DNA of 64,000 nucleotides from Empedobacter tilapiae (lineage in GTDB: Bacteria; Bacteroidota; Bacteroidia; Flavobacteriales; Weeksellaceae), in assembly GCF_004785645.1 (NCBI RefSeq), contig NZ_SRPE01000011.1, positions 62,001 to 126,000 of the forward strand. The letters run 5' to 3'. Positions 8,188 through 16,533 of the stretch are shown here, piece after piece (the first letter of the stretch is position 1; each line of letters opens with the position of its first letter). The position numbers were made by a program, and so were the translations under genes. The notes under the pieces were generated by a model. It made no database searches, was not told the origin of the DNA, and saw nothing but the letters and a program-made list of their open reading frames with translations.

Positions 8188-9093
8188 TTAAGGTAAGTTC
8201 CAACGTAAACTCAGAGCTGAATAAAAGGTTGTTGAAAAACGAGGATCTGCAATTTCCTTTTTTCTAAAAAGACTCTTTAAACTTCTTTCATTTTCGGAAA
8301 AAGATCGTACCAAAGTCGTTCCTCCTGTTAATTGGATTTTCATCGAATTACTCAATTTTATTTCTGGACGTAAACCAGCTACAACTTGCTGATAACCTAC
8401 TAATAATGATTTACCTTCTTTAGATCTTTCAGCAACCATCCCACTAAGATTTACAACACCTTTCAAAGCAAAGTTTGTTGTCATTTGGTAACCTGCTTCT
8501 ACTCCTTCTGGAAAATTAATTTTCACATTGAATTTGTCACCTCCAGTTTTCCAATCAAAATAAATTCCTGGCATTACCATAGGAACTCCAAAGTTATTCG
8601 ATAATACAGGTCCTATTCCTAAAGCTAATTTTGGATTAAAATGTTTAATAAATAAAACACCTCCTTGCCCCAAAATATCATCGGCAGATATATTTTCCAT
8701 ATCAGTGTAAATACCTACTGAAGCCATTGTCAAAATAGACCATGAAGAGCTAATAGGTGAAAAATATTGAAACCCAATTTGAGTATTCAACATTTCTGAT
8801 GGAAATAATTGTTCTTCATAATTTTTATTGTTCATTCTTGCATACACAGTACTAAATAGCAAAGACCAGTTACTGTATTTTCCATTTTTCAATTCTTTTG
8901 TATATAAAGGAATTTTCAAACTTACTTCTGCTTTTTTGAAATCGCTTTTCGAATCCGTTTTTAAACTATCTATCGGGCGTATATAATTGGAAAATGGAAT
9001 ATATTCCATTTTTAATTGACCTCCAATTTTATTTTGTGCATTCAAGAAAGTCGTTAATAAACTAAGTACAGAAATTAAAATGTTTTTATTCAT
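8188..9093 (-). CDS. DUF6268-like outer-membrane protein
   Basis: The signal peptide MNKNILISVLSLLTTFLNAQ is followed by about 280 residues of amphipathic strands (for example WSLLFSTVYARMNN and LALGIGPVLSNNFG). It ends in YSALSLRWNLP, as a barrel C-terminus does. The pattern and size resemble Bacteroidota DUF6268 proteins, though I cannot confirm this by search. It is convergent with the LytTR gene and divergent from the uracil permease. Function unknown. Confidence 0.7.
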   Translation of the reverse strand: MNKNILISVLSLLTTFLNAQNKIGGQLKMEYIPFSNYIRPIDSLKTDSKSDFKKAEVSLKIPLYTKELKNGKYSNWSLLFSTVYARMNNKNYEEQLFPSEMLNTQIGFQYFSPISSSWSILTMASVGIYTDMENISADDILGQGGVLFIKHFNPKLALGIGPVLSNNFGVPMVMPGIYFDWKTGGDKFNVKINFPEGVEAGYQMTTNFALKGVVNLSGMVAERSKEGKSLLVGYQQVVAGLRPEIKLSNSMKIQLTGGTTLVRSFSENERSLKSLFRKKEIADPRFSTTFYSALSLRWNLP

Positions 9094-9276
9094 CTTTTTT
9101 TATCAAAGGGAAGAGTTTTAATAGTAAAAAAATAAATTAATTGATGAATTGCTATTCTTGGTTGATATATGGTGATAGAAGAACGATATCTTAATTTATA
9201 TCTAAAACTAATTGATATATATTTAGATTCAATTACTTTTGTATTCAAACAAAACAATTTTCAATTTCTTTTTAAA

Positions 9277-10599
9277 ATGAGTCAACAAAATGACCAAAAT
9301 ATTGTACTAGCTATCGATGAAAAACCGAAGTTAGGACAAGGTATACTATTAAGTATACAACATCTTTTTGCTATGTTTGGAGCAACAGTTTTAGTTCCTG
9401 CTTTAACAGGAATGTCACCAGCAATTGCATTAATTTCTAGTGGAATCGGAACCTTAGTTTTCATCTTAATTACCCGAGGAAAAGTCCCTTCTTACCTTGG
9501 TTCTTCATTTGCTTTTATCAATCCAATCATCGCAATGAAAGCTTTAGAAGCAAACCCAGAAAGTGGAATTGCTACAGGAAGCTTTTTAGTTGGAAGTTTT
9601 TTAGTTGGAGTTACCTATTCATTGGTTGCACTACTTATCGCAACAGCTGGAACAAAATGGTTAATGAAGCTTCTTCCTCCTATCGTTGTTGGACCAGTAA
9701 TTATGGTAATTGGCTTAGGATTAGCCTCTACAGCAATCAAAATGGTTACAAATAATCCATCTAATGAATATGATTTAACTTATGTCACAATTGGTTTTGT
9801 AACGTTAATCATCACAATAATTACAGCGATTTTCAGTAAAGGTTTTTTGAGTGTAATTCCAGTTTTAGTCGGAATTATTGGTGGATATATTTTTGCAATT
9901 ACAATGGGAGTTGTAGATCTAAATCCTGTCATAGAAGCTAAATGGTTTGTTGTTCCAGATTTTACGGTTCCTTTTGTAGATTACAAACCTACGTTATCTT
10001 GGTATGTTATTTTCTTAATGATTCCGGTTGCAATTGTACCAATAGCAGAACACATTGGACATCAATTAGTTTTGAGTAAAGTCGTAAACAAAGATTTGAT
10101 CGAAGACCCTGGTCTAGATCGATCTATGTTAGGAGATGGAGTTGCAACAATGATTGCGGCTTGCTTAGGTGGACCTCCAAATACAACGTATGGCGAAAAT
10201 ATTGGAGTTTTAGCCATTACAAGAGCTTTTAGTATTTATGTATTTATTGGAGCAGCTTGTTTTGCTATTTTATTTGGGTTTTGTGGTAAAGTTTCAGCAT
10301 TATTAAGTACAATTCCAACACCAGTTATGGGTGGCGTTTCTATTTTATTATTTGGAATTATTGCTTCGAGCGGATTAAGAATGCTAATCGAAAATAAAGT
10401 AGATTTTAAGATTAAGAGAAACTTAATCATTTCATCAGTCATTCTTATCATTGGAATTGGTGGTGCTGCAATCCATATTGGAGATTTATTTTCTTTAGAA
10501 GGAATGGCTTTAGCTTCTATAATTGGAGTTGTTTTAAATCTGATACTTCCGGGTAGAGAATTTGTATCGTTCAAGGAAATGTTCGATGAAGAAAATTAA
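9277..10599 (+). CDS. uraA: Uracil/xanthine permease, NCS2 family
   Basis: A 440-residue inner-membrane nucleobase:cation symporter with about 14 hydrophobic segments. I start at ATG 9277 (MSQQNDQNIVLAID); the longer frame from 9169 lacks family resemblance. Typical features are SIQHLFAMFGATVLVP in the first helix, SYLGSSFAFI in the region of the half-helix, AEHIGHQ (the conserved substrate-site Glu-His segment) and GGPPNTTYGEN. This fits uracil uptake for pyrimidine salvage more than purine transport, because of the UraA-like GGPPNTTYGE motif. It is a single-gene unit closed by a terminator. Confidence 0.92.
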   Translation: MSQQNDQNIVLAIDEKPKLGQGILLSIQHLFAMFGATVLVPALTGMSPAIALISSGIGTLVFILITRGKVPSYLGSSFAFINPIIAMKALEANPESGIATGSFLVGSFLVGVTYSLVALLIATAGTKWLMKLLPPIVVGPVIMVIGLGLASTAIKMVTNNPSNEYDLTYVTIGFVTLIITIITAIFSKGFLSVIPVLVGIIGGYIFAITMGVVDLNPVIEAKWFVVPDFTVPFVDYKPTLSWYVIFLMIPVAIVPIAEHIGHQLVLSKVVNKDLIEDPGLDRSMLGDGVATMIAACLGGPPNTTYGENIGVLAITRAFSIYVFIGAACFAILFGFCGKVSALLSTIPTPVMGGVSILLFGIIASSGLRMLIENKVDFKIKRNLIISSVILIIGIGGAAIHIGDLFSLEGMALASIIGVVLNLILPGREFVSFKEMFDEEN

Positions 10600-10628
10600 A
10601 ATAGGTTATCTTAAAAGATAACCTATTT
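10599..10628. terminator. Bidirectional terminator
   Basis: A perfect 14-bp stem (10599-10612 with 10615-10628) between the convergent uraA and pepE genes overlaps the last base of uraA. Confidence 0.8.
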
Positions 10629-10641
10629 TGTTATGACAATT

Positions 10642-11364
10642 TTATATACTATAAATTTCTTCTTTCAAAATTCCAGACTCTACTTCAATTGGTTGTTCAT
10701 TTTGTCTAAATATTCGTGCAGATAATTCGCCTTTCAATTCTACTATTCCTTTTTCCACTCTCAACCAACTACCTTCTCTTAAGCCAATCACAACCTGACG
10801 ATTAAATTTATGAAACTCATTAATCCTTGTCTCTCTTGTTTCTCCTTTATGTGTAGAGCTTGGATCTGGATCTAAATAATGTGGATTAATATTAAATGGT
10901 AGAAATTGTAATGCATTAAAACTTGGAGGATAAACGATAGGCATATCATTCGTTGTACCAATCGTTAAACCTGTTAAATTACTTCCTGCACTTGTACCAA
11001 TATATGGAGTTCCGTTATGTACAGCACTTCTTAATTCTTCTACTAAGCCTTGTTCATATAAAGTTTTAAGTAATAAAAACGTATTCCCTCCTCCAATAAA
11101 AATTGCTTTTGCATGTAAAATTGCTTCTTTTTTATTTTCAAAGGTATGTAACCCTTTAACCGAAATTCCTACAGTTTGTAAAGCATCCTTTACATTCTGC
11201 GTATAATCATCATAAGAAATTCCTGATGGACGAGCATAAGGTACAAACACTATCTCATCTGAATTGACAAATTCTTTAATTTCTTCTTTGATATATTCTA
11301 AAAAACTATAGCCATGAATTGTACTTGTACTAATTACCAATAGTCTATCATTCGGGTTTATCAT
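10642..11364 (-). CDS. pepE: Peptidase E (alpha-aspartyl dipeptidase, S51)
   Basis: A 240-residue cytoplasmic serine peptidase that cleaves dipeptides with N-terminal Asp. The nucleophile Ser125 is in GTSAGSN after the strand FIGGGNTFLLL, as in the S51 family. The downstream INPHYLDPDP supplies the conserved His/Asp region. Length is close to the 229 residues of enteric PepE. A -7 box TACTTTTG on the minus strand lies 24 nt before the ATG. A cluster of palindromes lies about 120-230 nt further upstream. Confidence 0.92.
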   Translation of the reverse strand: MINPNDRLLVISTSTIHGYSFLEYIKEEIKEFVNSDEIVFVPYARPSGISYDDYTQNVKDALQTVGISVKGLHTFENKKEAILHAKAIFIGGGNTFLLLKTLYEQGLVEELRSAVHNGTPYIGTSAGSNLTGLTIGTTNDMPIVYPPSFNALQFLPFNINPHYLDPDPSSTHKGETRETRINEFHKFNRQVVIGLREGSWLRVEKGIVELKGELSARIFRQNEQPIEVESGILKEEIYSI

Positions 11365-11482
11365 ATTGCTGTATTTTTATCAAAAGTAAGTCAAAAAACA
11401 TAAAAAAATCTTCTATTTTATAATCTTTTAATCAGCTTTCATTACAAATAGATTCATTTATAATTTAATTAAAGTAAAATAG

Positions 11483-11596
11483 AGGTTTTTATAAACCTAT
11501 GCGACTTTTACCTAAAACCTAGTTAGGTTTCAATCAAAAGCTGCGCGGCTTTCACTTAAAACCTGCGCAGGTTTTGTTTGATTACTGCTTAGGTTT
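11483..11596. repeat. Cluster of nested palindromes
   Basis: Four hairpins follow each other. AGGTTT/AAACCT is at 11483-11498. AAACCTA/TAGGTTT is at 11515-11530. AAAGC/GCTTT, around a GC-rich core, is at 11537-11552. A perfect 18-bp palindrome, AAAACCTGC/GCAGGTTTT, is at 11558-11575. In addition AATCAAA (11532-11538) pairs with TTTGATT (11577-11583) around the last two hairpins. The arm at 11515 can also pair with TAGGTTT at 11590-11596. It could be a REP-like dispersed element or a structured leader. Confidence 0.75.
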
Positions 11597-11635
11597 CTAA
11601 ATACAGCTAATTATCTTTGAGTTAATTCATAACAA

Positions 11636-11657
11636 AAGCCTCCCAAATGGGAGGCTT
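11636..11657. terminator. Terminator-like hairpin
   Basis: A 9-bp perfect GC-rich stem AAGCCTCCC/GGGAGGCTT has an AAAT loop. On the minus strand it runs into TTTTGTT. Confidence 0.6.
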
Positions 11658-11700
11658 ATTATTTCTAAATTCTATTCACTAAAGTAGTGTAACTAAATAT

Positions 11701-11741
11701 AAAACCGCGAGATTATTGTTTATACAATACCTCGGGGTTTT
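11701..11741 (-). terminator. Terminator of the ABC exporter operon
   Basis: An 11-nt arm pairs with 11731-11741 with one mismatch. The inside helix TATTGT/ACAATA extends it to a long hairpin 22 nt past the permease stop. Confidence 0.65.
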
Positions 11742-11763
11742 ATTAATTGAATGATTAATAAAA

Positions 11764-13083
11764 CTAATTCTTATAATTAATCCATTTAATCATTTCTTTT
11801 ACAGTCGGTTTTTTGCCATAAATCAAAATTCCAATTCTGTATATCTTTCCTGCAATATAAACCATAAATATGGTACTAATTAACAATAAAGATAAGGATA
11901 ATGCTAATTGCCAAATTGGAACATCAAACGGAATCCTTGTAATCATTGAGATTGGTGATGTTAAAGGAATCATTGATAACCAAAATGCAACTGGTCCATC
12001 TGGATTTTCGAATGTTGTCATACTTCCATATAAACCAATCATCATTGGAACCAAAGGGAAATATGTAAATTGCTGTGTATCTGTATCATTATCTACTGCA
12101 GAACCTATTGCAGCGAAAACAGAACTATAGAATAAGTATCCTAATATAAAATAAGCAATGAAAGTAAAAATAATTAAAGGATAATTAAATGTCAATAACA
12201 CTTCGCTAATTTCTGTTACTTTTTGCATCATATCAGGATTAGATTCAACTAATTGAGTTTGATTCATCATTTGTTGAGACATATCCATTCTTGATGCTGC
12301 AATTGTGGGAAATAGAATCAAGAGAGCCATTGTCATTCCAATCCAAATTGCGAATTGAGTTACAGCGACCATTGTTGTTCCTAAAATTTTTCCCATCATT
12401 AATTCGAAAGGTTTTACAGAAGATATTATAATTTCAACAACCCTATTATTTTTTTCTTCTACAACAGAACGCATTACTTTTACTCCATAAATCATTACAA
12501 ACATGAAAATTATATAGGTTAAGAACATTGATAAACCAATCTTTAGTTCCATTCCCTTATCCTCTTTTCCATCTGATACATTGAAAACATTCAAGCTTAC
12601 TTTGGCTTTAGAAGATTCTAAGGCTGCTTCATCAATTCCAGACTTAGCTTGTTTTTCTTTTTCAATTTTATCACTAATCGTTCTCGAGAGTTTTTCACGA
12701 TCGGTAATTCCAAGATTACCATTTGTGATTAATTCTGTATTTTTTTCAATGTTTTGATACTTTCCATCAGTATTTTTAGGAATATGGAGAATTGCATTCA
12801 AGTATTCACTTCCCTTCAACGTATCTTTTATGGATTGCAATTCTTGAGGTGTATAAATACTAAACATCATTTGTTTAGTCGATTTAAACGAGGTTACAAA
12901 CTCTGAACTTTCATCAACAATAGCAATATTTTTTACTTCAGAATTATTAGCTGAACTTAAGAAAAAAATCACTGCTCCTGCACCAACAATTAATAATGGT
13001 GAGAGAAAAGTCATTACAATAAACGCTTTGTTTTTTACTTGAGAAAAGAACTCACGTTGCGCAACTAAAAATATATTTTTCAT
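11764..13083 (-). CDS. ABC-2 type permease (NatB-like)
   Basis: A 439-residue permease subunit. Helix 1 (about residues 20-42) is followed by a large extracytoplasmic domain of about 150 residues (VKNIAIVDES onward). Five or six helices follow, beginning with LSMFLTYIIFMFVMIYGVKVM and the conserved VVEEKNNRVVEIIISSVKPF loop that couples to the ATPase. This architecture is that of the NatB/YhaP group of ABC-2 exporters. It follows its ATPase gene by 10 nt in one operon. The exported substrate is unknown; sodium or a drug-like compound would be guesses. Confidence 0.92.
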   Translation of the reverse strand: MKNIFLVAQREFFSQVKNKAFIVMTFLSPLLIVGAGAVIFFLSSANNSEVKNIAIVDESSEFVTSFKSTKQMMFSIYTPQELQSIKDTLKGSEYLNAILHIPKNTDGKYQNIEKNTELITNGNLGITDREKLSRTISDKIEKEKQAKSGIDEAALESSKAKVSLNVFNVSDGKEDKGMELKIGLSMFLTYIIFMFVMIYGVKVMRSVVEEKNNRVVEIIISSVKPFELMMGKILGTTMVAVTQFAIWIGMTMALLILFPTIAASRMDMSQQMMNQTQLVESNPDMMQKVTEISEVLLTFNYPLIIFTFIAYFILGYLFYSSVFAAIGSAVDNDTDTQQFTYFPLVPMMIGLYGSMTTFENPDGPVAFWLSMIPLTSPISMITRIPFDVPIWQLALSLSLLLISTIFMVYIAGKIYRIGILIYGKKPTVKEMIKWINYKN

Positions 13084-13093
13084 TTAATTTATC

Positions 13094-14026
13094 TTAAAGA
13101 TTAGGATTTGAACTTTGTTTAACGGCTTCTAAAAACACGTCATTCATCGAAGGAATAATTTCTTTGAATTGATGAACTTGTCCAACTTGCATTAATTTTT
13201 GTAGAATTTCATTTGTTGGAGTTTCTTTATTATAAAGAAGATTAAATTCAGTTCTTTGATTAAAGTTTCTTATATCAGAAATATCAAATTCATTTGCTAG
13301 GTTCTGAAGGTTATCTACAGGAATTTCATCTAATTGAATCGCGAATTTACCTGTTTTAAATTGATTTCTTACTTCTTCTATCGTTCCATCTAAAACTTTA
13401 TTCGATTGATTAATCAACGCAACATGATCACACATTTCCTCAACGGATTCCATTCTATGCGTAGAAAAAATAATTGTTGTACCCTTCTCTCTTAATTCTA
13501 AAATTTCATTTGCGATAATTTGAGCATTAACAGGATCAAAGCCACTAAAAGGTTCATCAAAAATCAACAAAGAAGGGTTATGAATTACGGTAATAACGAA
13601 TTGAACTTTTTGCCCCATTCCTTTTGATAACTCACTTAATTTCTTGTTCCACCAAGACATCATTCCAAGTTTATCAAACCAATACTCTGTACGTTTTCTT
13701 GCTTCAGCAGAAGAAAGTCCTTTCAATTTAGCAAAATACAATGCTTGTTCTCCAACCTTCATATTTTTGTACAAGCCACGTTCTTCTGGCATGTAACCAA
13801 CTTGACCGATTGATTTTTTTGTTAAAGGTTCTCCATTCAACAAAATAGTTCCACTATCTGGAGCCGTAATTTGATTGACAATACGAATAAAAGTTGTTTT
13901 CCCTGCTCCATTAGGCCCTAAAAGTCCATAAATAGATCCTTGTGGTATATTGATACTAAAGTCGTTAAGCGCAACTTTATCTTTATATTTTCTTGTTAAA
14001 CCTTTGGCTTGCAATAAAAATTCCAT
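13094..14026 (-). CDS. ABC transporter ATP-binding protein (NatA-like)
   Basis: This 310-residue ATPase has Walker A GPNGAGKT (37-44), signature LSKGMGQKV, Walker B LLIFDEPFSGFDP and the switch His in STHRMESVEEM. A C-terminal extension of about 80 residues (QFKTGKFAIQLDEI onward) is typical of the DUF4162-bearing exporters that pair with ABC-2 permeases. It is the first gene of a two-gene operon with the permease downstream. Because signature and Walker motifs are intact, it should be active as a homodimer with two permease copies. Confidence 0.94.
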   Translation of the reverse strand: MEFLLQAKGLTRKYKDKVALNDFSINIPQGSIYGLLGPNGAGKTTFIRIVNQITAPDSGTILLNGEPLTKKSIGQVGYMPEERGLYKNMKVGEQALYFAKLKGLSSAEARKRTEYWFDKLGMMSWWNKKLSELSKGMGQKVQFVITVIHNPSLLIFDEPFSGFDPVNAQIIANEILELREKGTTIIFSTHRMESVEEMCDHVALINQSNKVLDGTIEEVRNQFKTGKFAIQLDEIPVDNLQNLANEFDISDIRNFNQRTEFNLLYNKETPTNEILQKLMQVGQVHQFKEIIPSMNDVFLEAVKQSSNPNL

Positions 14027-14084
14027 TTTCTATATCATTTGATTTGTAAAATTAGTAAGAAGAAAGTAGATTTTGTTACAGTTT

Positions 14085-14417
14085 TTAATGAGATTCATTT
14101 GGATCCCAAACAATTTTTTTGAAATTTATTACTTTATCATCTTTTATTTCCACTCCTTCATTTTCTAATAATTGTTGCATTAGACTTGATGGATTAAAAT
14201 GATGCTTTCCTGTCAACAAACCATTTCTATTTACAACTCTATGAGCAGGAATATCTTCTTCTAAAAAAGCATTATTTAAAGCATAACCAACAACACGAGC
14301 AGAAAACTTTTCTCCTATAGATTTAGCTATTAATCCGTAAGTTGAAACCCTACCTTCAGGAATCATTCGTACGATTTCATATATTCTCTGATAAGTATCA
14401 GAAATGATTTTTGTCAT
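14085..14417 (-). CDS. Alkyltransferase-like protein (ATL, MGMT family)
   Basis: This 110-residue protein has the DNA-binding helix-turn-helix and arginine-finger region of O6-alkylguanine transferases (RIYEIVRMIPEGRVSTYG and SARVVGYAL). The active-site motif reads PAHRVVN instead of PCHRV, so the acceptor cysteine is replaced by Ala. Such ATL proteins bind O6-alkylguanine without transferring the alkyl group and hand the lesion to nucleotide excision repair. Length is normal for ATL. The gene stands alone, convergent with nothing and upstream of the ABC operon. Confidence 0.9.
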   Translation of the reverse strand: MTKIISDTYQRIYEIVRMIPEGRVSTYGLIAKSIGEKFSARVVGYALNNAFLEEDIPAHRVVNRNGLLTGKHHFNPSSLMQQLLENEGVEIKDDKVINFKKIVWDPNESH

Positions 14418-14459
14418 AATCTAAACATTTGTTGTAAATTTAAAGAAAAGTAAAATATT

Positions 14460-15002
14460 ATGAATCAAAAAGTTCCTATTAAATCTCTTTTGAGTCGACC
14501 TCGTTTTAAAGTTTTTACTCATTTATCAAAACAAGAATTTATTGATTTGATTAAAAAACATTTAGAAAATAATTCTCATGAATATGGTGGATATGCTAAT
14601 ACAGAAGTTGCAATGATTCGTGTACGAAAAGATAAAGACAAATATTGGCATCCGCAATTGCAAATTCGCATTGAAGAAGATGAAGACCATTCTAATTATT
14701 TGGTTGTAAGAGGTATTATAGGTCCTAAACCAAGTATTTGGACATTTTTTGCTTTTTTATATGGCTTAAGCGGAGCAATTATTCTAACACTAGGCTTATA
14801 TGCTATTTCTGAATATATTGTAAAAGGTGAAAGTACTTGGGTTTGGAGTATTCCTGGTGCAATATTATTAGCTCTTGGAACATATTTAGCTAGTTTATAT
14901 GGACATTATTTAGCTAAATTTCAATTAGGTAGATTATTCCATTTTGTAAATAGTTTGCTAAATGATGCAGAATTTTATGAAAATAATGAGAATATTAAAT
15001 AA
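14460..15002 (+). CDS. Conserved-looking membrane protein, 180 aa, unknown
   Basis: A cytoplasmic N-terminal part of about 90 residues (VFTHLSKQEFIDLIKKH and LQIRIEEDEDH) is followed by two transmembrane helices (IWTFFAFLYGLSGAIILTLG and WSIPGAILLALGTYLASLYG). A short tail with FQLGRLFHFVNSLL ends the protein. A TAAATTTA -7-like box lies 25 nt before the ATG. I do not recognise a named family; the N-terminal part may bind a partner or ligand at the membrane. It is divergent from the ATL gene. Confidence 0.75.
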   Translation: MNQKVPIKSLLSRPRFKVFTHLSKQEFIDLIKKHLENNSHEYGGYANTEVAMIRVRKDKDKYWHPQLQIRIEEDEDHSNYLVVRGIIGPKPSIWTFFAFLYGLSGAIILTLGLYAISEYIVKGESTWVWSIPGAILLALGTYLASLYGHYLAKFQLGRLFHFVNSLLNDAEFYENNENIK

Positions 15003-15005
15003 AAA

Positions 15006-15029
15006 AAAGCGACCTAAATTAGTCGCTTT
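15006..15029. terminator. Terminator between convergent genes
   Basis: The stem AAAGCGAC/GTCGCTTT has an 8-nt loop. It has an eight-base T run on the minus strand, so it serves the cold-shock gene best. Confidence 0.8.
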
Positions 15030-15057
15030 ACAAGAAATATGTTGAGATAATATATTC

Positions 15058-15249
15058 TTAAATTACTTTCACATTAATGGCATTAATACCTTTTTTTCCT
15101 TGTTCAAGATCAAATGATACTTTATCATTTTGAGCTACTTTGTCTGTTAAACCAGAAACGTGTACAAAGTACTCTTTTCCTGATTCGTCATCTTTAATAA
15201 ATCCGTATCCTTTTTCTTCATTAAAGAATTTTACAGTTCCTTTATTCAT
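15058..15249 (-). CDS. Cold-shock domain protein
   Basis: The 63-residue CspA-type protein has GTVKFFNEEKGYGFI (containing RNP1 KGYGFI) and YFVHVS (RNP2), and binds single-stranded RNA/DNA. It is slightly shorter than the enteric 70 residues, as is usual in Bacteroidota. A TATCTTTA -7-like box lies 27 nt before the ATG. It is a single gene ending in a hairpin terminator. Confidence 0.94.
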   Translation of the reverse strand: MNKGTVKFFNEEKGYGFIKDDESGKEYFVHVSGLTDKVAQNDKVSFDLEQGKKGINAINVKVI

Positions 15250-15362
15250 AGTATTTTATTTACGACGATAAAGATATAAGATTTATTTACAAAACCAATA
15301 CTAATTCTTATTATTTTTTTAGATTTTTTTAATTTGTATTTTTTTAGATTATATATTCAAGC

Positions 15363-15370
15363 TAATTTTG
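15363..15370 (+). promoter_or_regulatory. -7 box of hemW
   Basis: TAATTTTG lies 26 nt before the TTG start codon of hemW and supports that start. Confidence 0.5.
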
Positions 15371-15388
15371 CTTTAAACAGATAGAATT

Positions 15389-16516
15389 TTGGCAGGAATT
15401 TATATTCATATCCCCTTTTGTAAACAAAAATGTAGTTATTGTGACTTTCACTTTTCAACAAATCTTCAATCAAAATCTACTTTGATTGAAGCAATTAATA
15501 AAGAATTAGAAATACGTAAAAATGAAATCAACCAACCGCTTGAAACTATCTATTTTGGAGGTGGAACTCCTTCTATTTTAACAGAAAATGAATTAGATAG
15601 TATTTTTAATACGATTTCAAAAAATTATGTAACTTCTTCTATCAAAGAAGTTACATTAGAAGCTAATCCTGATGATTTAAATAAAGAAAAACTAAATTTC
15701 TTAAAATCAACTCCGATTAATCGTTTTTCTATTGGTGTACAATCATTTTTCGAAGAAGATTTGAGATTAATGAATCGCGCACATAATGCACTAGAAGCTG
15801 AAAGTTCGATAAAATTAGTACAAGATTTTGGTTTCGAGAATATCACAATTGATTTGATTTATGGCTCTACAACCACAACCAACGAAATGTGGAAGCAAAA
15901 TTTGCAAAAAGCAATCGAACTAAATGTTCCACATATTTCTTCTTATGCATTGACAGTCGAAGAAAAAACAATTTTAGATCATCAGATCAAAAAAGGTGTC
16001 ACAAAACCAGTTGATGAAGATCGTCAAAACGAACAATTTCAACTTTTAGTTGATACCTTAACTGCGAATGATTTTATTCAATATGAAATCTCCAATTTCG
16101 GAAAAGAAAATTATTTTTCTTTACACAATTCTAATTATTGGAAAGGAATTCATTATTTAGGAATTGGACCTTCTGCTCATTCTTATAATGGAAAAAAACG
16201 CGCTTGGAACATTGCAAATAATTCAAAATATATACAAGCAATTCAAGAAAATAATCTACCTCAAGAAATTGAAGTTTTAAATGAAATAGAACAATTTAAT
16301 GAAATGATAATGATAGGCTTAAGAACAATTTACGGAATAGATTTAAATCGAATTAATTCTGAATTCTCTCAACCTTTAGTCGATTATTTTCATCATGAAC
16401 TTAACCAATTAATTAAAGAAAATCTAGTTGCGCAACTAGAAAATAAAATCATTTTGAAACCAGAAGCAAAATTTTTTGCAGACGGAATTGCTTCAAGACT
16501 ATTTTACATCGATTAA
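15389..16516 (+). CDS. hemW: HemW, radical SAM heme chaperone
   Basis: This 375-residue cytoplasmic protein transfers heme to targets; older annotation calls it oxygen-independent coproporphyrinogen oxidase-like. The start is TTG 15389, because the family begins exactly with MAGIYIHIPFCKQKCSYC. The radical SAM cysteines are Cys11, Cys15 and Cys18. The HemW-specific heme motif HNxxYW is present as HNSNYW (246-251), which separates it from true HemN. YFGGGTPS is the usual SAM-binding GGGTP. It is followed closely by murI on the same strand. Confidence 0.95.
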   Translation: MAGIYIHIPFCKQKCSYCDFHFSTNLQSKSTLIEAINKELEIRKNEINQPLETIYFGGGTPSILTENELDSIFNTISKNYVTSSIKEVTLEANPDDLNKEKLNFLKSTPINRFSIGVQSFFEEDLRLMNRAHNALEAESSIKLVQDFGFENITIDLIYGSTTTTNEMWKQNLQKAIELNVPHISSYALTVEEKTILDHQIKKGVTKPVDEDRQNEQFQLLVDTLTANDFIQYEISNFGKENYFSLHNSNYWKGIHYLGIGPSAHSYNGKKRAWNIANNSKYIQAIQENNLPQEIEVLNEIEQFNEMIMIGLRTIYGIDLNRINSEFSQPLVDYFHHELNQLIKENLVAQLENKIILKPEAKFFADGIASRLFYID

Positions 16517-16533
16517 TTTGTTAAATTTGCGAT

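Larger units (their letters stand above)
11365..11763. other. Intergenic region, 399 bp, hairpin-rich
   Basis: It lies between pepE and the ABC permease, both on the minus strand. It holds the pepE promoter (TACTTTTG at 11381-11388, minus strand), a block of nested palindromes at 11483-11596 and two terminator-like hairpins at 11636-11657 and 11701-11741. No open reading frame of note. Confidence 0.8.

Noticed and set aside
10236-10574. 112-aa minus-strand frame inside uraA
   Set aside because: It is the mirror of a hydrophobic permease segment; codon positions follow uraA, not this frame.
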